Below, in pieces: positions 33,090-41,890 of a DNA stretch of 64,000 nt; position 1 is the first letter of the stretch; each line of letters begins with the position of its first letter. The translations under genes and the position numbers were made by a program. The notes below the pieces were generated by a model, which was not told the origin of the DNA, made no database searches, and saw only the letters and a program-made list of their open reading frames with translations. The stretch is taken from NCBI GenBank assembly GCA_017962545.1, contig JAGCVD010000009.1, positions 1 to 64,000 on the forward strand, given 5' to 3'. Source of the stretch: Bacteroidales bacterium (lineage in GTDB: Bacteria > Bacteroidota > Bacteroidia > Bacteroidales > P3).

Positions 33090-34220
33090 ATGAAAAGGAT
33101 GATGCTTTGGGTCGCTGTAGCGCTGACATTGTTCGTCGGCTGCAGAAAACCTGATGGTGGACCCGAGCCTTCCAAGGAGCCTTATCTCGACAGCGTCTGT
33201 CTCTACCAAATGGGCGACTACGGGTCGCAGTTTTGGCGTATCCCGGCGCTGCTGTGTCTCGACGATGGCACCCTGTTGGCTGTCAACGACAGGCGTAAGT
33301 ACAGCTACAAGGACCTGCCGGAGGATATTGACATCGTCTGCCGCCGTTCGACCGACAACGGCACCACCTGGAGCGAACCGCAGACCATTGTTGCGGGCAC
33401 GGGCTATAAGCAGGGCTATGGCGACCCCGCGCTGGTGCAGTGCGAGAATGGCGACGTGCTTTGCTTTTTCGTAGGAGGTAATGGCCTTTGGGCCTCCACC
33501 GAGGCCGACCCCATCCGCAGTTATGTATGCCGCAGCAGTGACTGCGGCCTCACCTGGAGCGCTCCAGAGGAGATTACTTCGCTCATCTGGGGCAGTCAGG
33601 CGGTGAATGCTGCCTGCCGCAATTACAAGGCCTCCTTCTTCGGTTCGGGCAACGCCCTCCGACTGAGTAAAGGTCCCCACAAGGGGCGCGTGCTGGTGGC
33701 TGCCGCCCTGGGACGCAAGAATGTCAACAAGATCGACAACTTTGTGGTCTACAGCGACGACAATGGACAGACGTGGAATGTCTCCGCCAAGGCCTTCACC
33801 GAGGGTGACGAGGCCAAGCTGATGGAGCTGGCCGACGGCACGGTGCTTGTCAGCGTGCGGCGCAGTGGCGCAAGAGGTTACAACCACTCCGCCGACGGCG
33901 GCGAGACTTGGGGGACCCAGGGCACGTGGCCCGAGATGACTGTCAACGCCTGCAACGGCGACATGTTGCGCTTGGACGACAGCACCTTATTGCATTCTCT
34001 GCCCAACTCCATGCAACGCGAGGATGTCAGCATTTTCATCTCCAACGACGAAGGGGACAGCTGGCACTCTCCGGTGCGGCTGGTCGACGGACCGTCGGTA
34101 TACTCGTCGCTGACGCTCCTGGCCGACGGCGAGATAGGCTGTTTTGTTGAGAAAGGTCCCGACACGGGCTGTGAACTTTGGCTCTACCGTTTCAACCGCG
34201 AATGGCTTTTTAATTTTTAA
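33090..34220 (+). CDS. GH33-like sialidase lipoprotein
   Basis: Exo-alpha-sialidase-like six-blade propeller, 376 residues. The lipoprotein signal ends at LFVGC. The arginine-bearing FWRIPALL block (the FRIP-like motif) is followed by five Asp boxes: STDNGTTW, SSDCGLTW, YSDDNGQTW, SADGGETW and SNDEGDSW. It would remove terminal sialic acids from host glycans, matching the GH20 enzyme elsewhere in the window. ATG 33090 is chosen; an extension from 32922 would lie inside the preceding gene. The last residues (WLFNF) are encoded in a TTTTTAA-rich tract. It may instead be a sialidase-like propeller with another specificity. Confidence 0.85.
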   Translation: MKRMMLWVAVALTLFVGCRKPDGGPEPSKEPYLDSVCLYQMGDYGSQFWRIPALLCLDDGTLLAVNDRRKYSYKDLPEDIDIVCRRSTDNGTTWSEPQTIVAGTGYKQGYGDPALVQCENGDVLCFFVGGNGLWASTEADPIRSYVCRSSDCGLTWSAPEEITSLIWGSQAVNAACRNYKASFFGSGNALRLSKGPHKGRVLVAAALGRKNVNKIDNFVVYSDDNGQTWNVSAKAFTEGDEAKLMELADGTVLVSVRRSGARGYNHSADGGETWGTQGTWPEMTVNACNGDMLRLDDSTLLHSLPNSMQREDVSIFISNDEGDSWHSPVRLVDGPSVYSSLTLLADGEIGCFVEKGPDTGCELWLYRFNREWLFNF

Positions 34221-34230
34221 TTTTTATTTC

Positions 34231-34257
34231 TTGATTCTAAAAAAAGTCGTATCTTTG
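34231..34257 (+). promoter_or_regulatory. Bacteroidota-type promoter for purA
   Basis: TAnnTTTG element TATCTTTG (34250-34257) with a TTGA at 34231-34234. The -7 part is exact and the -33 part weaker. purA starts at 34323 after a leader with degenerate GTGGGTAGTGAGTAG repeats. Confidence 0.6.
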
Positions 34258-34322
34258 CATCGCGATTTTAGTGGGTAGTGAGTAGTGGGCGGTGAGTGGT
34301 AATAAGTGGTAAATATTAGAAA

Positions 34323-35627
34323 ATGACGAAGATAGATGTTCTATTAGGACTCCAGTGGGGTGACGAAGGCAAGGGTAAGATTGTCGACGTGCTCACCCCG
34401 AACTATGATGTCGTGGCCCGTTTCCAGGGTGGCCCCAATGCTGGTCACACCCTAGAGTTCAACGGCATGAAGCATGTGCTTCACATTATTCCCAGCGGTA
34501 TCTTCCATCAGGACAAGCTTAACCTCATCGGCAACGGTGTGCTCATTGAGCCGCGCATCTTCCGCCAGGAGATTGAGGGTATCGCCGAGAAGGGTGTCGA
34601 TGCTACCAAGAATCTTTATATCAGCAAGAAGGCGCACCTTATACTACCGTCGCACCGCATGATGGATGCCGCCAACGAGCAGGCCAAGGGCAATGCCAAG
34701 ATAGGCTCGACGTTGAAAGGCATAGGCCCCGCCTATACCGACAAGATTGCCCGCAATGGTCTCCGTGTGGGCGACACGCTGGCGGGTGACTTCATTGAGC
34801 ACTACGGCCAGCTCAAGCGCCAGCACCTGATGATGGCCCGCGCCATGGGCTTCGACGTTGACAGTTTCCGCATCGACGGAATGACGCTGGGCGAGTACGA
34901 GCAACTCTGGATGGAGAGTCTGGCTACCCTCAAACGCTTCACCTTCGTCAACAGCGAATACTTCATTAACCGCTGCCTCAAGGACGGCAAGCGCGTCCTT
35001 GCCGAGGGTGCACAGGCCATGATGCTCGACATCGACTTCGGCACCTATCCCTTCGTTACCAGTTCGAACACCATCACCGCTGGTGTTTGTACTGGTCTCG
35101 GTGTGGCGCCGAGCGCTATTGGCAAAGTGATGGGTATTACCAAAGCCTACTGCACACGTGTCGGCGCAGGTCCCTTCCCGACGCAACTTGATGACGAGAT
35201 TGGCCGACAGCTCTGTGAACTCGGCCATGAATACGGCGCCACCACCGGCCGTCCGCGCCGCTGCGGCTGGATTGACATCCCCGCGCTGCGCTACGCCTGC
35301 ATGGTCAATGGTGTCACCGAGCTCTACGTCACCAAGCCAGATGTGATGAATGACTTCGAAACTGTCAATATGTGCACATCGTACAACATCGACGGCCAGT
35401 GCACTGACGAAATACCCTACGAGTACAACACCGCCGCCATCACGCCGGTGCTTACCGCCTTCGACGGCTGGCGTCAAGGCCTGCAGGGTATCGCCAGTTA
35501 CGATGACCTGCCCGAGAACCTGAAAAACTTCCTCGCCGCCATCGAGCAGCAGGCGGGCGTCCCCATCGCCGCCGTCAGCATCAGCCCCGACCGCAAGGAT
35601 GTGCTGTTTAAGGAGATAAGGAGTTAA
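34323..35627 (+). CDS. purA: Adenylosuccinate synthetase
   Basis: GTP-dependent enzyme joining IMP and Asp to form adenylosuccinate in AMP synthesis. It is 434 residues, typical length. N-terminal GLQWGDEGKGKIVD holds the catalytic Asp and GTP loop; the NAGHT block (GGPNAGHTL) and the late TTGRPRRCGWID switch are intact. The final residues (DVLFKEIRS) extend past the last family block and are encoded in an intergenic-type repeat (AAGGAGATAAGGAGTTAAGG), as if the original stop was overrun. Its own promoter lies upstream. Confidence 0.96.
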   Translation: MTKIDVLLGLQWGDEGKGKIVDVLTPNYDVVARFQGGPNAGHTLEFNGMKHVLHIIPSGIFHQDKLNLIGNGVLIEPRIFRQEIEGIAEKGVDATKNLYISKKAHLILPSHRMMDAANEQAKGNAKIGSTLKGIGPAYTDKIARNGLRVGDTLAGDFIEHYGQLKRQHLMMARAMGFDVDSFRIDGMTLGEYEQLWMESLATLKRFTFVNSEYFINRCLKDGKRVLAEGAQAMMLDIDFGTYPFVTSSNTITAGVCTGLGVAPSAIGKVMGITKAYCTRVGAGPFPTQLDDEIGRQLCELGHEYGATTGRPRRCGWIDIPALRYACMVNGVTELYVTKPDVMNDFETVNMCTSYNIDGQCTDEIPYEYNTAAITPVLTAFDGWRQGLQGIASYDDLPENLKNFLAAIEQQAGVPIAAVSISPDRKDVLFKEIRS

Positions 35628-35646
35628 GGAGACTGGAGATAAGTAG
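35626..35646 (+). repeat. Intergenic repeat, copy 1 of a 21-bp sequence
   Basis: A 21-base sequence starting AAGGAGAC and ending GATAAGTAG, identical to 61421-61441 except for one base. It is embedded in longer AAGGAGATAAGG-type tracts that reach into the end of purA. Confidence 0.75.
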
Positions 35647-35714
35647 TAAAGGAGATAAGGCAATAGATGCAAGAAAACAGGATATAGCGATACTAAATAA
35701 GAAAACACACCGAT

Positions 35715-36767
35715 ATGAAAAAAATAGTTTTGATAATGCTCATGGTGCTGCCGCTGATGGCTGGCGCACAGACCAAAATCAAAGAGACCGCTGTGCCGCG
35801 CAGCGTCCTGCTGGCGTTGGAAAAAACCTACGACAGTTACAAGGTGCGCACCTGGTACCAGGCCCCCGGCCAGTACATCGCCGAGGTGGTTATCGACGGT
35901 CAGAACGGCCGCGCTTACTTCACCGCCGGCGGCGACTGGCAGTATAGCACCTTCCCCGTCAAAGCCGAGGAATGCCCCACGCTGATGAATACCTACTTCG
36001 TCAACAACTACCCGGGCTACCGCATCAAGAGCATCGACTTCATCGAGGAGATGAACGGTGACAACTACTACCGCATGATTATCGTCAAGAAGGGCATTGC
36101 CGAGGCCGACTGCGAGATGATTTTCGACACCCGCGGAAAACTCATGAAGAGCAATGCCCCCGACCCTGATGCCGTCAAGCGCGACTACTACACGCGCCAT
36201 AGTCCCGACATGACCGACCAGAAAGTCAACGAACAGGCTGGTACGCAGACTAGCCGTCTCACTCAGCGTCCAGCCCCCGTGGTCGACGAACCCCAGGTCG
36301 AGATTTTTACCCCCAGCGAGGCCGTCGTTGCTGCCTTCCAGAAGCAGATGGGCAAGCGCATCACCGCTGGTCCCGAGTGGGTCAACCGCAACGACGAGTA
36401 TGCTGTGGCTTACTTTAGCAATGCACAGAAAGTCAAAATGGAGGCCGTCTACAGTCTGGCTGACGACCGTCCCATCATGACCGGCAAGGTGCTCGCCAAA
36501 GACCGCTACAACAGCACCATACTCAAATACCTGGCCGAGAAATTCGCCGGCGAGAAATATAAGATTGAGAAGATGGTGGTCTACGAATTCAACTCTAAGT
36601 ATCGCGACCCTGTCAGCGGCAAGAAGCCCAAGCCTTACACCTACGTCGTCGTCAGCCAGAAGGTCAAAGGCACCAAGGAGACCAAGTTCATCCGCATGGA
36701 GTTCAATAGCAGCGGCCAGTTCATCGACCTCCTTGCCCAACCCCTTGACGAAAAAGACGTCCAGTAA
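35715..36767 (+). CDS. Secreted protein with tandem PepSY-like domains
   Basis: A 350-residue exported protein with signal MVLPLMAGAQ. Two similar beta-alpha units of about 110 residues (about 25-140 and about 215-330) have VPRSVLLALEKTYDS and PSEAVVAAFQKQMGK starts, aromatic strands and Tyr-rich ends, resembling the PepSY-like domain of Bacteroidota secreted proteins (beta-lactamase-inhibitor-like). A proline-rich linker separates them. The function of such proteins is unclear. It is separate from purA by 87 bases of repeat-rich sequence and is followed by a terminator. Confidence 0.7.
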   Translation: MKKIVLIMLMVLPLMAGAQTKIKETAVPRSVLLALEKTYDSYKVRTWYQAPGQYIAEVVIDGQNGRAYFTAGGDWQYSTFPVKAEECPTLMNTYFVNNYPGYRIKSIDFIEEMNGDNYYRMIIVKKGIAEADCEMIFDTRGKLMKSNAPDPDAVKRDYYTRHSPDMTDQKVNEQAGTQTSRLTQRPAPVVDEPQVEIFTPSEAVVAAFQKQMGKRITAGPEWVNRNDEYAVAYFSNAQKVKMEAVYSLADDRPIMTGKVLAKDRYNSTILKYLAEKFAGEKYKIEKMVVYEFNSKYRDPVSGKKPKPYTYVVVSQKVKGTKETKFIRMEFNSSGQFIDLLAQPLDEKDVQ

Positions 36768-36798
36768 GGGAGGGCGAAGCCGCCGTCAGACACTATGT

Positions 36799-36848
36799 GT
36801 GCCGACAACCGATATGAGGTGGTCGGCACTTCTTTTTATGGTGTCTTC
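36799..36848 (+). terminator. Rho-independent terminator
   Basis: GTGCCGAC (36799-36806) pairs with GTCGGCAC (36832-36839), with inner ACC/GGT pairing in the loop, then TTCTTTTTATG. It lies between the convergent secreted-protein gene and mfd. Confidence 0.8.
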
Positions 36849-36875
36849 GACTATGAAGACGGGCGACAGGTGATC

Positions 36876-39800
36876 TTAATTATTAACCAGCGAGCGCATC
36901 TGTTCCAGAGCGTCGGCAATGGTGGGAATGCGGTCAATGGAGAGGCTGAGGCGGTCGGGCGTCTCCTTGAGGTGTACGCGCTGGGGGTTGTTCTGGGCGT
37001 ATCGGATGAGCTGGGCGAAGCCTGTGCTGCTGTAGAAGGGGCTCTCGGGATTGCTCACCAGATGGCATACCATACGACCCTGCCGGAGGATGAGTTTCTC
37101 GATACCGAACTCCTTGGCCATACGGCGCAAGGTGATGGTGCTGATGAGTTCGTTGACACAGGGCGGCACAGGCCCGAAACGGTCCTGCAGCCGGTTGCGG
37201 TAGGCCGCCAGCTCCTCCTCGGAGGTTAGTTCATTTAATTCCTTATAGAGTACCAGGCGCTCGGTGCCAGATGTGACATAGTCATCGGGCAGCAGCACCT
37301 CGAGGTCGGTCTCGATGGTGCATTCGCGCACATACTCTTTGCGTTCCTCGGCTTCGGCGGCGAAGAGCTCTTTGAAGTCGGTTTCCTTGAGTTCGTCAAT
37401 GGCCTCGTTGAGTATTTTGTGGTACATGTCGTAACCTATCTCGGAGATGAATCCTGATTGCTCGGCGCCGAGGATATTGCCGGCGCCGCGGATGTCGAGG
37501 TCGCGCATGGCGATGTTGAATCCGCTACCTATGGAGGAAAATTCCTCGATGGCGCGCAGACGCCGCTGGGCGTCGTCGGTGAGGGTGAGGTAGGAGGGGA
37601 TGAGCAGATAGCAGAAAGCCTTGCGGTTCGAACGACCCACGCGGCCGCGCATCTGGTGGAGGTCGCTGAGACCGAACTGGTGGGCATTATTGATAATCAT
37701 GGTGTTGGCGTTGGGGATGTCGAGGCCGTTCTCGACGATGCTGGTGGCCACCAGCACGTCGATATCACCTTCGACGAAGCGCATCAAGGTCTCCTCGGCA
37801 TCTTTCCCGTCCATACGCCCATGCGCCATCGCCACGCGGGCGTCGGGTACCAGGCGTTGGACGAGACCCGCCATCTCGGGAAGGTTCTCCACACGGTTGC
37901 TGATGAAGAAAGTTTGTCCGTTGCGGCTCATCTCGTAACTGATGGCGTCGCGGATAAGCTCCTCGTTGAAGTCGCTGAGCTCGGTCTCGATGGGTTGGCG
38001 GTTGGGTGGCGGTGTCTGGATAACTGAGAGGTCGCGGGCGCCCATCAGCGAGAACTGCAAAGTGCGGGGGATGGGGGTGGCTGTGAGGGTCAGGCAGTCG
38101 ACGCCCACTTTCATCTGTTTCAGCTTCTCCTTCACGCTGACGCCGAATTTCTGTTCTTCGTCAATGATGAGCAGTCCTAGGTCCTTGAACTTGAGTTCCT
38201 TGTTGGTGATGGCATGGGTGCCTATGAGGATGTCTATCTTGCCACTCTCCACGTCGCGGTATATCTGTGTCTTCTCCTTGGCGGTGCGGAAGCGGTTGAG
38301 GTAGTCGATACGCACAGGCATGTCTTTCAGTCGTTCGCTGAAAGTGTTGTAGTGTTGGAAGGCGAGCACCGTTGAGGGCACAAGCACGGCCACCTGCTTG
38401 GAGTCGCAGCAGGCTTTGAAAGCGGCTCGGATGGCCACCTCGGTCTTTCCGAAGCCCACGTCGCCGCAGACGAGACGGTCCATAGGAGCCTGTTCTTCCA
38501 TGTCTTGTTTCACGGCCAGGGTGGCTTTCATCTGGTCGGGGGTGTCCTCATAGAGGAAGCTGGCCTCCAACTCCGTTTGCATCGAGCCGTCGGGCGAAAA
38601 AGCGAAGCCGCGCGAGGCCTTGCGTTTGGCGTAGAGGGCTATCAGGTCGCGGGCGATATCCTTGACTTGGCGCTTGGTTTTCTGCTTGAGCACCTGCCAA
38701 GTGTTCGAGCCCAGCCTGTTCAGCTGGGGAGCCTCGCCTTCGCGGCCCACGTAGCGGCTGATTTTGTGCAGGCCGTGGATGCTGATGTATAGAACGTCAT
38801 TGTTCTTGTATATCAGTCGTATCAGTTCCTGGCTCTTGCCGTTCTGTGTCACCTTTTCAAGACCGCTGAAGCGCCCCACGCCGTAGTCGATATGAGTCAC
38901 ATAGTCGCCCGGTTTCAGCTCGAAAAGCTCTTTCAGCGTCATTGCTTCATGGGTGGCACGCAGGTCGCGGACGGTGTATTTGTGGTAGCGGTCGAAAATC
39001 TCGTGGTCGGTGAAGCAGAGCACGCACTCATCGTGGTCGATGAATCCGTGGCTTAGGTTGAAAGTTATCAGTTCGCAATTGGCAGTTGGCAGTAATACTT
39101 TCTTTAAACGCTTCTCCTGGCTGTCGTTGCTGACGGTGATGATGAGGCGGTAGCCTTTGTCGGCGTATTGAGAGAGAGTGTCGGTCAGCAGGTCGAACTG
39201 TTTGTGGAACATCGGCTGGGGTTCGCTGTTCACCGTCACCTTCTCGGCTTGCGAGAAATAGTGGCTATTACCGTATTCCACGATGTTCTTCTCCAGCAGG
39301 CTGTGAAGGAATTCGTTGGGTGTGCAGCATAGCTCTTCGGGCTTGGGTAAGGTGCCCAGGATGGGATGAGCAGTGTCGGCTTGACGTTCGTTGTAGCCTT
39401 TTTGCACTTCGCCCAGCAGGTTCTCCATACGGCTGGCGACCATCATCAGACTCTGGGTCCATACAATGTCGTTGCTGCTAAAATATTCTAGGAGAGAGAC
39501 CATCTTGCCTGGCTTGTCTGACGAGTCCGGCATGTCGGACATCCGAGGAACGATATCGATGCGGTCCAGTTGTTTGACGCTGAGCTGGCTTACGGGGTCG
39601 TAGGTGCGCAGAGAGTCGATGCGGTCATCAAAGAATTCGATGCGGTAGGGGAGGTCGGAGGCGAAAGAAAAGACGTCCACTATCCCGCCACGTACAGCAT
39701 ACTGGCCGGGGTCCACCACAAAGTCCTCACGCTCGAACCCCATCTCCTGCAACTGTTCCACCACCTCCCACATGTCGATATTATCCTCTGTCGCTCGACA

Positions 39801-40226
39801 GAGACGTAGCGTATTGCTGGTCAGCACGCCACTCGACACCACTTTCTCACTCAGCGCCTCGGGATAAGTGACAACCGTTAGCGGTGTTCCAGCGGCAAGC
39901 TCTTTCACCACCTCGCTGCGCATCAGTATGTTGGCATTGTCGGCCTGTTCGGCATCGTATTGGTAGGCTTTGCGGTAACTTGTCGGGAAAAGCATTACGG
40001 GGGTGCTGAGCAGAGCCTCCAGGTCGTTCTGCAGATAGAAAGCCTCCTCTTTGTTGGATGCAATTACCATCTGGTTGGCTGTGGAGAGGCGAGCGCCCAC
40101 TGAGGCAGTCACCACGGCGGGCAACGAAGCAGTCATACCGTCAATATGTATGCGTGCTCCACGTGTGCGCAAGAGGATGGTCAGCCGCTCCACCACGGCA
40201 CTGTCGTTGTAAATCTCTCTAATCAT
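36876..40226 (-). CDS. mfd: Transcription-repair coupling factor Mfd
   Basis: ATP-dependent translocase that removes stalled RNA polymerase and recruits UvrA. It is 1,116 residues: UvrB homology region (about 30-320), RNA polymerase interaction domain (around KPGDYVTHIDYGVGRF), SF2 helicase core with Walker A DVGFGKTEVAIRA and Walker B LLIIDEEQ, and a C-terminal TRCF domain. ATG 40226 is chosen; the start overlaps the porX stop in ATGA. A segment VLLPTANCELITF (39061-39100) is encoded by an AATTGGCAGTTGGCAGT-type repeat, an apparent in-frame insertion near the UvrB-like domain. Confidence 0.95.
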   Translation of the reverse strand: MIREIYNDSAVVERLTILLRTRGARIHIDGMTASLPAVVTASVGARLSTANQMVIASNKEEAFYLQNDLEALLSTPVMLFPTSYRKAYQYDAEQADNANILMRSEVVKELAAGTPLTVVTYPEALSEKVVSSGVLTSNTLRLCRATEDNIDMWEVVEQLQEMGFEREDFVVDPGQYAVRGGIVDVFSFASDLPYRIEFFDDRIDSLRTYDPVSQLSVKQLDRIDIVPRMSDMPDSSDKPGKMVSLLEYFSSNDIVWTQSLMMVASRMENLLGEVQKGYNERQADTAHPILGTLPKPEELCCTPNEFLHSLLEKNIVEYGNSHYFSQAEKVTVNSEPQPMFHKQFDLLTDTLSQYADKGYRLIITVSNDSQEKRLKKVLLPTANCELITFNLSHGFIDHDECVLCFTDHEIFDRYHKYTVRDLRATHEAMTLKELFELKPGDYVTHIDYGVGRFSGLEKVTQNGKSQELIRLIYKNNDVLYISIHGLHKISRYVGREGEAPQLNRLGSNTWQVLKQKTKRQVKDIARDLIALYAKRKASRGFAFSPDGSMQTELEASFLYEDTPDQMKATLAVKQDMEEQAPMDRLVCGDVGFGKTEVAIRAAFKACCDSKQVAVLVPSTVLAFQHYNTFSERLKDMPVRIDYLNRFRTAKEKTQIYRDVESGKIDILIGTHAITNKELKFKDLGLLIIDEEQKFGVSVKEKLKQMKVGVDCLTLTATPIPRTLQFSLMGARDLSVIQTPPPNRQPIETELSDFNEELIRDAISYEMSRNGQTFFISNRVENLPEMAGLVQRLVPDARVAMAHGRMDGKDAEETLMRFVEGDIDVLVATSIVENGLDIPNANTMIINNAHQFGLSDLHQMRGRVGRSNRKAFCYLLIPSYLTLTDDAQRRLRAIEEFSSIGSGFNIAMRDLDIRGAGNILGAEQSGFISEIGYDMYHKILNEAIDELKETDFKELFAAEAEERKEYVRECTIETDLEVLLPDDYVTSGTERLVLYKELNELTSEEELAAYRNRLQDRFGPVPPCVNELISTITLRRMAKEFGIEKLILRQGRMVCHLVSNPESPFYSSTGFAQLIRYAQNNPQRVHLKETPDRLSLSIDRIPTIADALEQMRSLVNN
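39061..39100 (-). repeat. In-frame GTTGGCA-type repeat inside mfd
   Basis: AATTGGCAGTTGGCAGT on the plus strand (unit about 7 bases) encodes TANCEL on the minus strand. Such repeats are usually between genes in this group; here the frame is maintained. Confidence 0.55.
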
Positions 40227-41785
40227 TGTTCCTTGGGTACCAGTGTCACCCACGGCACCAGCGTCTCCTCCATCGAGATGCCGCCGTGTTGGAATGTGCC
40301 TGTATAGAGCTTCACGTATTCGTTGTAGTTGTTGGGATAGGCGAAGAAGTCGCCTGCACGGGCGAAGATATAGGGCGAAGTTACATGGCGGCGGGGCAGG
40401 AACAGTTGCGACGGGTCTTTCACTTCGAACACCTCCTTGGCAGTGTAGTCCAGCAGGCGCCCTTGTTTGTAGCGTAGATTCACGCTCACGTCGCGGTCGC
40501 CGCGCACCCTTACTGGATGTTCCACGCGTGTCGACCCGTGGTCGGTGGTGATGATAACTCTCGTGTTACGTTCCGACAGCGCTTTCAGCAGCTCTATTAG
40601 CGGCGAATGTTCCAACCACGACAGCGTTAGCGAGCGGTAGGCACGGTCGCTGTCGGCCAGCTGGCGCACCACATCGCTGTCGGTCGAAGCGTGCGAGAGC
40701 ATATCCACAAAGTTGTATATTATTACATTTAGAGGATTGCGCATCAGCTCGTCCACACGCTCCACCAGCCGCCGTCCGTATTGTGCGTTGAGCACCTTGT
40801 TGTACGAATGTTTGATGTTCAGCCCGTGGCGGCGCAGGTTCTCCTCCAGCAGCTGGTCTTCGTATTGGTTCTTGTAGCCCGTCTCGTCCTCGTTCACCCA
40901 GTACTGAGGGTATTTGCGTTCAATCTCGCTGGGCATCAGGCCTGCGAACATCGCATTACGGGCAAACTGCGTCGTCGTCGGCAGGATGGTATAGTACAAT
41001 TCGTCTCGTTCCACACGCAGGAATCTTTCAATGGCAGGTTGAACAAACTTCCATTGGTCGTAGCGGAAATTGTCGATGACGATGAGGAAAGTGGACGGCT
41101 GGCTGCCAGCGGTCAGCATCGGCATCAACCGTTGCGCCAGCACAGTGTGGCTCATCAGGGGCTTCTCCTCGCGTCCTCCAATCCAGTCCAGATAGAGCGC
41201 TTCATAGAAGCGGCCGAATTGCGCGTTGGCTTCGCGGCGTTGCGACAGGAAAATGTCGTGGATATTGTCGTCGTCCACCCCTGCCAGCTCCAGATCCCAG
41301 TACACCAACCTTCGGTACATGTCCTCCCAGTCACCTGTCGTCCGGCAGTCGCCCAACTGCATCCCGATTTCGCGGAACTGTTGCTGGTAGCCCATCGTGC
41401 TGTGTTCGCTCTGCAGCCTTCTCCGTTCAGTGTGCTTCTTCACGGTCAGCAGCAGTTGGCTGGGGCTCACGGGTTTGATGAGGTAGTCGCTGATTTTGCC
41501 ACCTAGCGCATCGTCCATGATGTGTTCCTCCTCGCTTTTGGTAATCATCACCACTGGAAGCTGGGGCCATTGCTCCTTGATGATTTTCAGCGTGTCGATG
41601 CCGCTCAGGCCGGGCATCTGCTCGTCAAGGAACACCATCTCGACCGTCGTCTCGGCAAGGGTGTCCAGCGCATCGCGTCCCGATGTCACGGGGAGCACAT
41701 GGTATCCACGCTCCTCTAAAAACAAAATATGTGGCCGCAACAGGTCTATCTCGTCGTCGGCCCAAAGTATTGTCACATTGCTCAT
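40223..41785 (-). CDS. porX: PglZ-domain response regulator PorX
   Basis: Two-component regulator of the type IX secretion system, 520 residues. The receiver domain (1-120) has the acidic pair in WADDEID, the phospho-acceptor Asp54 in FLDEQMPG and Lys in YLIKP. The long C-terminal part is a PglZ domain of the alkaline-phosphatase superfamily, with metal-binding blocks IVIDNFRYDQW, ITTDHGS and RHVTSPYIFARAG. In Porphyromonas and relatives PorX acts with PorY and an ECF sigma factor; neither is in the window. ATG 41785 is chosen. It is co-transcribed with mfd (4-base overlap), an unusual pairing. Confidence 0.93.
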   Translation of the reverse strand: MSNVTILWADDEIDLLRPHILFLEERGYHVLPVTSGRDALDTLAETTVEMVFLDEQMPGLSGIDTLKIIKEQWPQLPVVMITKSEEEHIMDDALGGKISDYLIKPVSPSQLLLTVKKHTERRRLQSEHSTMGYQQQFREIGMQLGDCRTTGDWEDMYRRLVYWDLELAGVDDDNIHDIFLSQRREANAQFGRFYEALYLDWIGGREEKPLMSHTVLAQRLMPMLTAGSQPSTFLIVIDNFRYDQWKFVQPAIERFLRVERDELYYTILPTTTQFARNAMFAGLMPSEIERKYPQYWVNEDETGYKNQYEDQLLEENLRRHGLNIKHSYNKVLNAQYGRRLVERVDELMRNPLNVIIYNFVDMLSHASTDSDVVRQLADSDRAYRSLTLSWLEHSPLIELLKALSERNTRVIITTDHGSTRVEHPVRVRGDRDVSVNLRYKQGRLLDYTAKEVFEVKDPSQLFLPRRHVTSPYIFARAGDFFAYPNNYNEYVKLYTGTFQHGGISMEETLVPWVTLVPKEQ

Positions 41786-41890
41786 ACATCCGAATAACGC
41801 ACCCGGCAAAAAAATATTGTGAAAACATTTCGAAGGCAATAAAAAAACGAAACGCGCGTTATTAACAAAAAATATTTAAAAACGGGTACT

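Noticed and set aside
34644-36740. Very long antisense reading frame (698 codons) opposite purA and the PepSY-like gene
   Set aside because: It is a by-product of GC-rich third codon positions. The plus-strand genes have clear family motifs; the antisense product has none. The same applies to long antisense frames opposite pepD (7846-9336), dcp (49415-51340), rocD (60194-61312) and the GH20 gene (3622-4524).
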